Under the pieces are notes generated by a model. The model was given only the letters and a program-made list of their open reading frames with translations, was not told the origin of the DNA and ran no database searches. A program made the translations under genes and the position numbers. A stretch of 64,000 nt of DNA from Dipylidium caninum (Eukaryota > Platyhelminthes > Cestoda > Cyclophyllidea > Dipylidiidae), in contig QEYB01000466.1 of the NCBI GenBank assembly GCA_017562135.1, positions 372,001-436,000 of the forward strand, written 5' to 3'. Numbering within the stretch: the first letter of the stretch is position 1; every line of letters begins with the position of its first letter. This document shows, piece by piece, positions 42,201-57,200 of the stretch.

Positions 42201-45200
42201 CTACTTCGGCTCGCCCTACTGATTCCGTCCACCGACTAATCAACATGTGTACAAGTTGTTCTTATGACGCAATGGCTCAGGGTGTGAGTGAGCCAGTCTG
42301 TGCCCCCCGTAAACACAATGCACCATCGTTAATGAGTGGTGGGACAACTTCAACAAGTCAGACTGTTATGGCATGGAGAATAGTCGCCCTGCCTTCCTTT
42401 CGGCTTCCGGACTGCCATCAACGCCTTTCTAAGATGAGTTTGCAAGTGTTAAATACAGTATGAAATTTAAAAGTCATGGTTAAAGCTCCTCTTCCCCCCC
42501 CCGTAATTAGGAGCGAGGTGAGGCGTCGCCTTTTTGCACTAACCCAACATTACGTTTCCCATCAGTAGCAACCTGTTATCCTGGATTTTGAGGGCCTCGA
42601 GGTACTCCCTCATTGTGTTTTCAAAGGGCTTCAGACCCCAACAGTTCACGTCAAGTTTATCATTATCATCATAGCAACGATGGAAATCGAGACACAAACC
42701 AGTGACAATAGGTAAGTATAATAAAAAAAGGTGGAGAGACATTTCTTTAGGAATCTCTCAGTAGCTGTTCTTACTACGACCGAGAAAGAGATCAACGCCA
42801 GACCACAATGCGATTTGCACGAAGTTCATTGAGGCAAGGCCAGGTAAGCACACTTGATGGTGGGACCAGTCAATCAACCCTCTTTCGATCGGCAGGCCGA
42901 TTATTCGTGGTTATTGATGGCAGAAGAACTCATAAATATCCCCTAGCGTATGGGAAGAATCGACGTATCAAAATGATTGAAAGTAGGACAAATTTTGCAC
43001 TGGATCTCGGGTAGACATGGGAAAGTGAAAAATGACGTCGGGCGAAAATGTAGACGTGTGATAAAATATTATATGCGATAAAGTGCGCGAAAATTTAATT
43101 TGAGCCAACTGTCAGGTGAAAAACACAAGAGAAAGGATATACTTCGGAAAATAAAAGTTACTAAAATTGAAAATTCCAAATCCAGTCGTCGACTGTTTGG
43201 ATAAGAGAAGAGAACAATCATTGATCAAACCAAAGAACACAAAAAGAACTGGCTATTCTCATTAGTCACAATGGCCAGACGATGGTACGGCTCAAATAAT
43301 TTGCATTTTACCTCCAATCTCCATCGTTGCCTAGTTTGCAAGCCGCCGCAAAAGTCATGACCATGAAGTAGCTCTTTAATTCCTGAATTTAAAGAACAAA
43401 CACCGTAACGATAGATTGCCCCATGACTTCGGATTAGACATCAAGTTTCTAACTCGAAACACAAGTAATAAAAAATTGTCAAACAGAGGAAACTCTGTTC
43501 TTGAATTTTAAACCTTAACTTTAGTTCATTCAGACAGAGAATACAACATAAGTGATTTCACGAAATGAATTGTGAGTCGAAGTGCGCCACATAGGTAACA
43601 AACAACCAAACAGAGAATGTAAAAGTTAACTTTCATTTTCATAAATGGCGAGACGAGAAAAGTTGGACGTTTTGAGCCTTCCGCCACTCAGTGCACATCT
43701 TCCCTTCCACAGGATAGAAAAGAACCATATTCAGGCGTTAACGGAGGGTGTAAGAGTCACTTAATGCTTTAGTCCATTGTATACACCGTCAACGAAGTAC
43801 CGGTTTAATCACAAAATCATGGGGTGGTGATGTTCATGTGATTTGCTCTGAAAAATAACTAGTGTTAGGCCAATCACAAAAGGTGGAGGCCCGGCGGTCA
43901 ATCAACCGACTTATACCCAAAAAAGGGCTCATTAGTGTATTGCAAAATTTGTAAAAAGGCCGACAAGGTGACCGAAGAAATTAACTTTTTGGGCACAATG
44001 AGGCAATTTGTAAGCAACCAGGCAAGTAAATTCGTTACGAGAATCTTACAGGACTCAAAATTGGTGGGACCGCGAGTCAAGTCAAACGCTACGGGTAACC
44101 TAATGGAAGATTCAGGTTAAGCATGTAAATAGCGGATAGTCAACGCAAGATTAGTCCGCTAAAGAAAGAGGGTCAAATGCGCACGACCACCAAAATGAAG
44201 AGAACATTCAAAAAAAAATCTAAGCTTTTAATATCTTATAGTTTACTCAGCAGATGGATCTCATTTGAGTCAAGAAAACATAGAAGCAAGGCTAGACAGT
44301 AGCTTCTGCTAATATGATGGAGCCAAGTTGTCAAGCCCGACACTACGATATCCCAAGTTAAATATTTGCCAAGAAAAACCTCTCGTTAAGTTTAATTTTG
44401 AAGCTGGATAAAAATAGTGCCAAGAATTGTGTTACGAGCCAAAGAAGGGAGGATCTCTCAAAATAGGCGACTATCTTTCCATTATACAAAAAAAACACTT
44501 CCAATAGAAGTACATGAGAGTTTGAATATTATCTTTCTTAAAAAGTTCACATTTCAAACCTCAGACAGCAGATGTAGGAACTTACATCAAAGGTGTCGGA
44601 CAATCGATGGACGAATGAGCTGTGAAGGGCAGCTCTGGCCTCTTGGGTACCCTGAAGGTTGCCGAGGGACTCGAAGAGGATCAGCAAATCCAATACACGT
44701 TGTAGCACCAATACACGATCCTCCATGCCGCGATGCGACATTATACTCCATATCAGCCATTTGAGGAACTGCAACAATTTTTAAAATACTAGGAAGTTCG
44801 CGGTAAAAGAAATGCTGACTTGGTCCAGTGGGCGACCATCAAAAAAAAGGAACTGCGCACGAGAACACAAACAAAGCTATAAAGAACAGTAAAATCCATC
44901 GCTGTAAATGGGAGAGAATTAAGTGGAGGCTAAAAAAGAGTTTCAGGATGATAGGCCTTACAAACTCGTTCAGTCCATGTAATGACAGTCTGCCATTCAA
45001 CAACAATGGTACATTGTTTATGGGAGGGGGGGGGACAGACTGGCTCACTCACACCCTGAGCCATTCCGTCATAAGAACAACTTGTACACATGTTGATTAG
45101 TCGGTGGACGGAATCAGTAGGGCGAGCCGAAGTAGACACACAACCATATGCTCTTAAACGACGCCGTGATTGGGTTGTACACTTTTATCTCACCATACCA

Positions 45201-48200
45201 AGTGGCGATATTTTGTGGTGTGTTTGGAGCCTTGTGTCGCCACGTGTGCATGCTTGTGGGCAGTGATTGTGTCTCTCTTTTTGTGAACTTAACATCGGTA
45301 CTGTGCCCAGAGTATGTTTTAAAACAGCACATTTTGTCAATGAACTGTGGATGTCTAAAATCTCCCACCCGACATGGTAAAAGTGCCTGCTAATTTGATG
45401 CTATTTTCGTATGCCTCGGTGTCAAAAGTATGCATAACAGGAATATTTGATTGCGATGTGAAAATTTGGAATTAAGCAAATAAATAACACCACCCGCCAA
45501 AGGGTACAAACACCAAACGACACAAAATTTATCAGGTGGTTTTTAAGGAAACCAAAATAAGAGGAAAAAACGTGCTAAATGACAATAATTGTAAGCCCAT
45601 TGGACACAAACACAGTAGCCGGGAGAGCATAGAGTTTGCAAAAGATGCTCACCTTATTGGAAAAGTCCAGGGAGCGTCTCATATTAACACCCCAATTCTT
45701 TTCGCTCCCATTTACTTCACAAAACTCGATACGGGAGTAGAGGTCCCACTCGTACAGGGTCACTTGACGAGCCAACTCCAAGGGATGGACCTGGTAAGTC
45801 AATGTAGCATATTTAGACATCTGACAATGGTTTAAACTAAGATAACTACCGGCTCGTTTACTTGAGGATGTTAGGCAAGAAGGAATCTCAGAAGTGGCAT
45901 ACGAGTTAACGCATCCTCTCGTGCATTTAGGGACAATTGTGGGCTTCGTGAATGAGTCAATCAGAGGCAAAAAAGGTGAATAACATATTCACTACTCACG
46001 TTAGTGAGACGAACGCGGTCGAAGGTGAGAGCTAGGCCGAGATCGAGCCTTTCAGGAGCGCATTGTCGAATGACCTGCACTGCCTTAGCCCTATCGCCAT
46101 GGAGACAGCGTAGGATGGCCGTCACATTCTCAGCCAAGGAGGGGACTGCGTCAATGCCACCGAGGAACTGTTCCAATCTACGTTGAAGGTCCGGATTGTC
46201 TGCAAAGTCGACCTTGAAGTAGGAGGCGTTTCGTACCCACTTCTTTATGAAGCTTAAAACTCTGCAATGCAAACAAGAAGCAAATAACTACTACTTTTGT
46301 AAGTTCATGTGGCCTTTCGATGTTCCTACAAACATAATTGTGATTTTATTAGAACTATAAGGCAGTAATTTCTATTTCAACCAAGCAACAGTGAATATTT
46401 ATGCGCCACAGAATATACTAAAACCTAATCGTGATAACGACAACGAAGCCTAAATATTCAAATGAAGAAGGCACACTTGAGGTCTTGTGCCCTCTGCGGC
46501 TTCCAGGCAGGGATGGACAATCTCATAATCAGTGAGACAAAATGGAGTTGATTTCGCCACTTTTTGGCCGTCTTTCAGGCGGCATAAACACAATTATACG
46601 AATTAAGGCCTCTAACTGTCAATCAATTGCCTTAGTTGAAATGACATGATAGGCAGAAAGTTAATTTCAAAATACCTGTACTGAATGCGTCGTTTGTAGG
46701 CGGAATTGAAGCGGAGCTCCATGCGCGAAACAAGGGAGGCAATATCGGAGAAGGATCTCGTGTTATCATCACTCCCGGTGCCAGAGGTGCAATTACTTTT
46801 TTCCAAGGAAGCACGCAACGCACGCTCAAAGTCTGGTCTGGGCATGTTGAAGCGCTTGATCAACAACTCCAACAACCCTGAAGGCGTCAGGTACCGCCGA
46901 TAGGTCTAGAATATGCGAATTAGACAGACAACCTCCACATCAGTTTCAAGGTCACAGATTAGCGTAGTGATCTACCTGCAGAAACGTGCGAATAGTCCTA
47001 CTATCAAAGCAAGTGTGGGAGGTGATGCGTTCAATCAACTTGTTAATGGTGGCCGCACGAATTACTGAAATCTCCGCACTGCTATCCGTTCTCGGCGGTT
47101 CGAAGAGGATGTTATTCGAGGCGTCGGGTAGTGAAAAGCTGTGATGTGACGATACACCTCTTTTACTTCAACATCCATACAGACAGGCATATGTCTAAAA
47201 AAACCCACCAGTACTGTTCAGGATCGGGGAGAATCAGAGGGATCTCCTGTTTCGGCAGGCCGCGTAAATAACGGTTGAAAATGCTATAATAAAGAAATAA
47301 TGATGCGAATAACGGTAAAGAAGGAAGCCCATAAATTCCTTGCCTTTTGCGTTGGATGGCAATAAGCGTGGCAAGCCAGTCTGTCTTTTCCTCTGGGGTT
47401 TTAAGACTGAAGACAATGCGTTTAGCGGGCGCGGAAGAATTGGCTATGGTCTCGCCGACGTAGGTACCGTTAGGGGTGGAATTAGTGGTATCAGTGTCAC
47501 CGGGGAGAGTATTGATGGCAGTGGAAGACCCGGAAAGCCGATGCGCAGGGGTCTGAGCAAATGCCGAGAGATTAACCGCACTCCCTTGTTTTGGTAAGGA
47601 GAGAGTAAAGAAGGGCGGTCGATCCGGCTGCGTCTTCGACTTCTCAGACTTAATGCTCTGGTTGTGACGCGATACCACTATCACATCACGCCAGTACTCC
47701 AGTTCAAACAAAAAGGCCGGCTCTGAATAGATAAAGGCGACATACTCAAAGCTGCACGAAGTATACGGTTCCGCTAATTAAAAATTACGCCGATATGGGA
47801 CGCAGATAATGTCATTGCTACAGCTTACTGGACTGGACAGATACTCCAATTCGCTCCGGTGATGCCAACACGTTGATATCATAACTTTCTGTCTAAGCCT
47901 CGAGCTTTTCCCACGTTACTAGAACTCGATTCCATACCGCTTTGATGTTAAATGCTACTGAAGCTATTTGTTCTAGATTGGCAAATGCGCTCTCCTCAAA
48001 ATAGATTATCAGATGAAGCATTGTTGGGGTAGCACCAAGTTTAAGCGAATGGTATTCAACCAGTAGAGAGCTTTTCACCTACGAACACAGGGAACCCCTC
48101 TTTGAGTTGCTTTAGAGCAAAGAATAGAGTAAAAAGGGTCGGCCACCGCCCAATGGACACCAAATCGTCGACAGAATGCCCTGTCCATACTTGCAGTAGC

Positions 48201-51200
48201 TTAGGACGCCGTCTTGACGATGTAAATAAATTGAAGCACCAGACCAAATTAAAAGGCCATGAGGGTGCACAGTCCGGTAACATAAAGCCTAATGTTTTAT
48301 GCGTAAAAAAGTCGTTCAATACCCATAGTGACTTAACCTCAACATTCTCAACTAGATTTCGGAAGGAATGAGAGTGCTTTCAGGTATAAAACAAATTCCA
48401 TATCTGAGTACCTAGATAATAACTATGGAAACATTACCACCATTTTCGGGATTATTCTGCATTCCCAGGTCGATAAGGTGGAAATGGGTCAAGGGAACGC
48501 CCTTTTTGAGGACTAGACCACTACCAGAGCCGGTTGAGTTGGACGATGATGGGTTAGTTAAGGCGGCAGCCGCAGCCATAGCAACACTGGTGAGGGTGTT
48601 GGTACCCGCTCGACGCTGCTGACCGGAGCGTTTGAGAAGAAGGAGGCAGTCGGTAAAGAGGTAGGCCACGCGATCAGAGAGGCCAGCCTTTGTTGAATTC
48701 TGCCGCACTTGAACTACGCCAGCTGCAAGGAAGGGGAATTACGCGTCTACGAATTCAACACTGCCCTCTTCCAAGTAATAACTTCTAGCTACTGACCGAC
48801 GCAAGAAGGCAGAGTCCGGCCCTATTATTAGAATCGATCAAATGAAAAGCATGTAAATGATGTTGCCTTGAGAAATGTTCATCCTCCAGTCTTCTGTTCC
48901 GAGTTTTGAGGAATATTTGTAGAAAATGGACTAACAGAAGTGCTGGTCTAGCCTGCCACAATAAGCTGTAACGCCATTGGCCAGTGGGATTTTCTTTCAA
49001 GATTTTAAATTTACCAGGTGACGCAATTCTGCTGTTTTTATATTCTTGCCTTTTTAAGCAATGACGAAAAGTAGTTTGCAATCTCATCCACAAGCACGAA
49101 AAACGGGGGAAGATATGGACTCACTGATTAATAGAAAAAGTAATCAGAAAGTGAGTAGACTTCAAGTTGTTTAATTCGGCCCTACTAATAAGATGTCATG
49201 ATGGGAGCAGACACCCATGAGATATTGGCTCTGTAAACATCCATTTTGTGTTGACTCTGCATCTGTAAGAAATCGGTAACGTTCACTTCCCCTAGATAAG
49301 GCGGACAAATGATATATTATATATATAAAATTATATATAAATTAATTAGTACATAGGTGTGGCATCAACGAAAACAAAAGTTCAAGCAAAGGCACAATAC
49401 TCTGCTTACACATGATGTAGTCATTGAGAGAGAGACGGCAGTGTGCAACATCACTATTGCTGCTGTTATTCTTCGCGGCGGCAATAACCTCGGAAAGACG
49501 GACGCGAGCCTCCAAGGGGAGGAGAAAGGCGGGTTTGGCAGAGAGCGGTGTCTCCAGGAGGAGATTCAGCCGGGGCAGATGAGTATGAATCCAAGCGGTG
49601 GTCTCTGTAGCTTGAGCCAACTCTTGCGTCACCGATTTGCGTGTCTTGTAAAGCATCGAGGAGGCGTCGCGCAGAATGGCCTGCTCCTTGGCGTCTTGGT
49701 GTTGGAATTTGCACAACTCCTGGAGGAGAGTGAGGAACACAGATAAGAGATTTCACCTTTCTTGATCACCAATGATCACGTCTTAATGTTTGTCCAAATA
49801 AAAGTCTTCTGAGTCCGCCTCTCAGAAACGGAATATCTACATGAATTGAGAAAAGAAAAAATGCTGGTTGGACGGAGGCTGAAAAATTTTTCATTGTTCA
49901 GAAGCATAATTTATGCGAAGTTGTAGGTTTGAACAGAGGGGTGACAATCCCTCGAATGTCCACAAACATCCACAAAGCTTAATGGATTCAAGAAGGTTTA
50001 AAGCCTCATAAATCCATCAGTGCGTGCCGCTCTGTACTTTAAGTTGTTCATTAACAACATCTAAAACGCTGAGATATCCGTGCTCTAATCTCAAGCAAGA
50101 ACAGTTGTACTTTGAGGCGAGGCCAATGATAATGGAAAATGGAGACTAGCATCTGAATTTAACTACCTCAATAAGGTCGAAAACTAGCACAGAGAAGATA
50201 TTCCCTATTGTTATATGGCTTTAAGGGGGGGGTTAATTCGCGCAATGTTTTTGCCCTAAACTGTGCTCAAATAGGCCTCCTCAGAGATCCACACATCTCC
50301 TGACCGACGAATCCTAGATCTTACCCAAGCAACTGCATTACAAACTGACCGAAATAGAGCATCTGTCGAAAATACAAATTTCGGTTACAGTATAGACTTA
50401 AGCCTATAGGAGTAAGAGATAAGATAATAGCCAAACCATGGAAATTTCCACTTTTACAGGTTTGGATGAAGATGACATTTGAGATGGAGCGAATTTTTAT
50501 CGAGAGGTCTGGTAACACCTCTATCGCTGGCATTTAGGCGAGGAGCAGACTTATCATGCTAAGTAAAGCAGTTGCGCTAAAAGCGAAGAAGTTGTAAAGG
50601 TTGATGCCAAAATATCTGCGAATTCCCCGCAGTTGAAGCACAGCATCATGCTGACTCATAATTTTTTTCCTTCATAAAACTAGGGTGACATTTCTTCTCT
50701 TTAGTCTCTCCAAGACTAACTAATGCGGGAGGCAAAAGTACAACAACCAAATCAACTAATCAGGATTATCTTAGCGTTAGTAAAGCGACTTTTCGAAAGA
50801 AAAAAAGCTGACTTGTAAGGCGGAGATGACACTTGCCTTTTTAATCTAGACAAATAAAAACAAATAATAGAAGTAATAACGCGACATGATGTCACATAAA
50901 CGTGACAGGTTACATTTAAGCGGAGTTAGCAAACTGTTTGCAAGTTCAACAGTAATCAAATGAATGAAGTAAAATTAGCTGTCTGTGGATTATCCTCGAG
51001 TATCACTGAAGAAACCACAAGGATATATTCCTGAGGCTTATATCATAGCAGCGAGTTGGTGAACCAAGGAACTAGTAAACGGTACAAATAAGGTCTTACT
51101 ATACTTCCTATTTATGTGATGTCGTTGCTAGTGAGTTTTGTGAACATAACTTGATTGAATATAATGGCAAAACTCCGAAATGTTCCAAAACAAAGAGATG

Positions 51201-54200
51201 TTTATGTGGAAGGTTGCCATGGGCACAGCTAAAACAACAGTGATATAAAGTTCGCATTTCCGTTAAATACAAGAGTAAGTGTGGTTTTGACATCCACTTA
51301 CCTTTACCACCCAATTCAATACATGTGCAAATGTTTAAGATCATTGTTAGGTTTTAATTCGGGAAGCTTAATCATGTAGAAAACTCGAATGTTCCTCCTC
51401 CCGCCGCTGACACAAGAAAAGAGTGATTGCCCAAACGATGTCTTATTAGGTAACGTGTAAGCGTTGTCGGAAGACCACTACTAGTAGAAACATACTCAGT
51501 CGGGTATTTCTTAAGTGGTTCACATATCTACGCAATCACTATTAAATTCCTCTGAAAAAGGCAGTAAAATTCATCCAAAAATCACACAATGACATCAGTT
51601 TATAAATCTTTCTCTACTAGCCTCCAAAAAACCGGGTTGTATGAAAATTATCGTAGACTGGTGTGCAAAAAAGATTAGACGGACGATCGACGACTTGATA
51701 CAGAAGAGTATTCTTTGTAATAAGCCACGCAGCCCCAAAAATCGCCTTAGTAAGGTCTGTTGCCTTGGGGAAATAGTCCCACTTTTCCATATACTTGCAC
51801 CACATAAGAGTAGCACCTAAGGCATGTATTAAAGTGTGATAAAACAATATCATAGAACCAAAGACCAACCGTTTTCTTGAAAATCCAAGTTCTTTATTAG
51901 AATAAAATTCTTTCACTTGATATAAACGATATCTTACTTCAGAGGAAAATGATGATATTAGAAATAAACGTGGTTACCATTTAAATTCACTTTGTGATCT
52001 AGAGTAAATTTCGTGCAAGTGGTTTCATCGAAAAAACTCGAAGAGCAGAACTTACATCAAGTAGATTTGCCAGGTAGAGTATCTGGTAAATAGGCATGAG
52101 CAATAGCCGAGGGAGGAAGTATCTAAACGCTATGACCATTTGGCTGCAAGTGCGCGAGCCACCACCGTGAATCGGAGTGCATCCGCCCACACCAGGAGAG
52201 ACGACCACGTGGGACGGAGCCAAAGTACAGGGTGGCGAGCGTTCACCAGAGCTGGAGGATGAGGTATGCAGGGTGGGCGACTTGGTCGATGAGAGACGAC
52301 GAAACATGGGATGCGAGAACAGACCGCCGCCACTAATGTTACTGCTTGCGGAGACGTGGTGGTTCGTGGAGAGGGCAATAGGTCCTGGCGCTGTCGCGGT
52401 GCACAGGGGGCACGTGTGTGGATCTGCAAAGCGCATTTCCAGGTCGAGCAAGTGACGAGCGGAAACCTATCAAGAGAGTAATGACTAAATCTAACTGGAG
52501 CGTAGGTCAACCCCCCCCCCTCCTCCTACGCCAAAGATAGTAAATCTGTGGAATTTCTAGCAGCCAAGATAAATGCATCAATTTTTTCACTTTCTGTGAG
52601 AGAAACAGCCTATTCCTGATTTGTCGGTCATCCGCGATATAGCGGCATTGGTCTCTGACATGCCAGAATTTTGGATCTTCCGACTATCGAAAAGTGATGC
52701 GACAAAACCGTCTACCACTGCTAGATCGCATTCAGCGCAATAGCATGTTTTCAAGGGCTAATCAGTAACTTAGACGTGTGCATCGGCATCGGTGACTTAT
52801 TTCAGTACGCATTCATCTAATGAACCCTTTTGGCAACAGATAATTCGTCATCATCTTATCGTAAGACATAAACACAGTTTAAAAATAGCGTATTCAAGAG
52901 AAAGTGTGTTACAACATGTGACACCCGATTGCCTAGTGTGGAACAATCCATTTTGTTTCGGCAATGTAACTACAGCAATGTTATGAACCAACGGGATTTG
53001 ATATAGCGCTCTTGGATGAGGGAGGGGGGGGGAGTAGGAATGTTCTGCTACCATCGACACTTTCTGCACCAACACTATAAAAAAGGGTTGTGTTGAAGAA
53101 GCACACAAGTTCAAGGCAGATACGGGGGTCAATCAGCTAGTATTCTATGGGATGTAAAAGCGGAGGAAAATATAAGGGAGTAAGGTATAACAAAGGGTAC
53201 CGATAGGCTTAACCATGTCTACGCTCTACGATGCACATAAACAAAAGTATTTTACAAGACTCTACAGGTTAAAACAGGTCACGGCAATGGGCCACAGCGA
53301 AAATCGAATCTCGTGGTTCTATTCCACAATGACTTGCGTGAAAACACCGATACCACAAATAAATGAATGTTACACTTCTCCATAACAGAACTACTAGCAC
53401 ACGTAAATTCATACAAGCAATACAGAAACTCTTCGCTGGCATATCATTTTGTGACAGTGCTCCTAACTTGGGACGGATGCTCACGACTTGAAGCACTCGA
53501 TTTGGCGGATAGGAAGGCTAGGATGAATGGAGACTCGTTTCGCGGGTTTAAGTATCTTGACTGGAAACCCAAACAACCGCTATAGATAATTAAAATGCAT
53601 GAAAATACAAGTGTCCTGAGGTTAGAGTTACCTTAACAACACTAATAAAACACTCATAAAAAGGACCCTTAGTAAATGAGTATCGGGAAATAGTCCAGTG
53701 CACCATCAACGAGTGGCGAGGACAGCAGTAAAAACTTGGAATATGAAAAACAATGGGAAAGTCTGTTGCTGCCTTGACCTAGTCAAAATTATCTTCAGAA
53801 AGAGCTTCCTCCCTACTGTCGGCAATAAGTATGTTCAAGGAGAAAGGAATGTGTAACAACAGGAGAGGAATAGAAAGTTCACGACAGCGACACGGAGAGA
53901 AGAGGTGAAGCAACAAAGGGGTAGGGCAATTTGAGCATTTATGAATGATAAGTTGAAACTTATGAGAATTTTTGGTCAATCTGTGATATTGCGTGTAGCA
54001 TGTGTGACGATAGAGTAGGAGGGGGAGGTAAAAGCTAAGAAAAACTCCTCATCACCACACCACCACCAGCATCATCACCATCATCGTTAATGGGTTAATT
54101 TTAACATTATTTCGGTTTGGCATCACTGGGGCTAGTTCGAGATGAGAAGTGTTTAATTAATCCATACTGCCATTTGGCCATAAGGAATAGGAATTATTTA

Positions 54201-57200
54201 AACGTTTGAGAAGGATGATGGGGACAAAATTAGGGCGAATGGGAACATTAACAATAGGGAAATGAATATTATCAAATAATAAAGTTAACCAACCCTCCCC
54301 TCCAACACACACATCTACATCCAATTAGTCCCATTTTAATTAACAACCATTCAGAGAGTTGAAATACGCACGAATAAATTCGACGGCATGGACATAAGGC
54401 TACAGAACACTGAATATGCTTACTGCTCACTTTCAGTGATCTGGCTGAAACGAAGCTGTGGCATTTCAAATCAAATTAAAAGAAAGCATTTACACGCAAA
54501 GAGGATAGATAAAGCATTTGCCGAATAAGACAAGCTTGGTCCCATCTCCGTATTCAATAATATCAGTCGATATTATCAAACGTTTATCACTTTAGACCTC
54601 TAGGAAATGGGAAAAAAGGTAAGAATTTCATGAACCAAGGGTAAAAACTTTAATTGTGTCTTGGATTACGAGGATTTCGGCTTTCATCGTCAAGCTATTC
54701 CCACCATGCACATTATTCTAAGCGGATTACGATGGTCCATATTGAAAACCGATGTAGGAGTTGTGAAATTCTCCAACAGCACAGGTTACAAGATTTGGTA
54801 GTGTGTCTAGTGTTCAATCAGTTTCAATACTAAGACAATTTTTCTGTAGACTCAAAAAAGCTCCATTCAACACTATAAGGGAAGAATAAGCCGAACGAAT
54901 ATTTACTTGAACTACTCGAAAGAGGACAGAGGGGGGGGGTGGAAATGGCACTCACCTGCTTGTAGATAGTGCTCACCATTCGTCGGTGAGTTCTTCGGAG
55001 GGAAAAAAAGATTTTCGGACATTCTGAAAGTGTTGATATCCACTGATGGCAGTCGTTGGAGAAGAGAATCTCCGCGTAGTAGGCAAACCCCTGATACAAG
55101 TCCTCCTCTGCCGGCTCCTTCAGTATGTACCGAAAACAATAAATATAGCAACAACTCAACAATCATGCTTGAGAATACGTCGGCTTCCGGTACCTCGGAG
55201 TGAATAGCGAATTTAAGCTTAAGTCTCCGTGAATTTAGAACAGAAAAGACTTTACTCTAATCTCCATCTTATTATGTCTTGGCTTTAACGGCAAACATAC
55301 CCATCTACAACCTGGTTCGAGGATATATGTAAACAGAAGGGTATCGTTTTGTGAAATGAGGTAAAGGTGAAAGGTCATCAACTCTCGTGCCGAAAGCACT
55401 TACATAAATCTACTCATTTTTTAGCATTGAAAGGGTCTATTTCAAGTTAGTGAAAGCGTTCAAAGCAAACCAGTGCAGTAATTTTTTATAATATCAAGGT
55501 AGAAACTGCATTATTTGCTATTCACGAGACAAAAAAACGTTTTTAAAAGCTGTAGGCATAAATTACATGCCAAGAGACTCGCAACAAGCAATATTCTGGG
55601 CCTCTTAAAAGAACTGAAGTAATAAGCTTCCTGTTTTCCTTCAAGCAAATGGTAAAGGACAACCCTTAGCAGATATCGATAGAACCAGCCAAAAATAATG
55701 TCAACATTCATCAAACATCCAATAATAATTTAAGTCAATTACCTTGGCAATTCACTGCATTTTATCAAAAAGGTTATGACCTCATTGAATGTAATTGACC
55801 AAAATGCAGATATTCGCGAATTCAATACGTGCATCGGACCTAGAAGTCTCCGTCGTGCCATAAAGGTATTATTGGTCGGCCAGGTTTGACAAAACTCTTG
55901 ACAAAAAATATCGAAAAGGGGAAGAGGCTTCAACTAGTTGGATTGTAATTTAATAAGACCAAGAGGTTTTAAGACCGATACAAACGTCTTTACAACCAAT
56001 TGTAGGTGATTTGTGCAACAATATTATTAAAGCACACTAGGTCTAAAAAGCTGTTCTTTCAGAAGACGGCACATCACCAAATTATTCGTAAGGCGCTCCG
56101 AAGACAATCGAAATTGGGTCGTTTTCGCCTTTGGGTTGACTAATCATAGTCGTCTGTGGCTGCACAAAAGTACCAGCCAGCAGGCACTTGCAAGAAAAGA
56201 AATTTCAAATCAAATGGGTACTAATAGGTCAGTTGCCCATGGTCGTGCTTTAAAAAAGAGGTTTCATTTATTTACCTCATAAATAGAAGGAACTTTATGG
56301 CATCGCGACCTTGCTTATTTGTTTTAAGGTGAGAGGAGAGAGGAGTCCAGATCTACATGCGCACCGTGGTTGAGATGAAATGTTATTCCGAAGAGACTGA
56401 CAAATGTCAAAGGATCTGACAGTACCAACAGTCACGTATTTCATAGAAATGCCGAGACTTTGTGGGCAAAAGAGGAAATAAATGAACAAAGGAACATTAT
56501 CCATTAGCCACAAGACAGTCCAACTGACCTGAAGACAGTAATTGAGAAGATGCGCAGTGTTATCAAAGATATCGTCCGAGACCTCGGCCAGGATGTTGAG
56601 GTCGCCCACAAGGCTTTTGGCCATTTTGAAAACAGCGAGGGCAGCAGTAGCTGCTCGACCAAGGTCGTTGGTGCTTGTAGAGGTAGTAGAGTCAGCGCAG
56701 AGCACACCAAGAGTACCCAAGATGGGTTCAAAGAAGATACGCGTAACTAGGTAGAGCGGCCAATTGGACGTCTTCAGAAAGGCCTGGAGATCGCGCAGAC
56801 ATCCTCCGTAGCAATCAGAGTTGCGGCGTACCAGCGGGTCCTCGCCTCCCGACAGCTCCACTGGCGACGTGCCCAGGAGGCTGAAGATGTGCTGTCAATG
56901 GGAGGCGAAGCCAATAGGTGTGGACAGCGAACTTTTTTTCGGCAGGCTAAGTTGCTTCGATGGGTGAGCCAACCACCAATGATGTTTGTGAATTTCAAAC
57001 TACCCATCACACAGGATTGTGTGAAAGATTCGCTAAGAGTATAAAGGGAAACCGCAGTGTAAAATAATGTTGCATCAACCTAAATCACTAGAGTCAACAG
57101 TACCGAAAAACGGACCCCTTTTAAGTAGCTATTCAGCAACTAATTAGGCATTGGAAAGTGGGAAAATTAAATTTCGCTATCACAAGTAAGAGGTGTCCCG

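Noticed and set aside
51617..51916. 99-codon hydrophobic minus-strand frame in a SOS intron as a nested membrane-protein gene
   Set aside because: No family recognised, no supporting splice sites or neighbours; kept only as a note.
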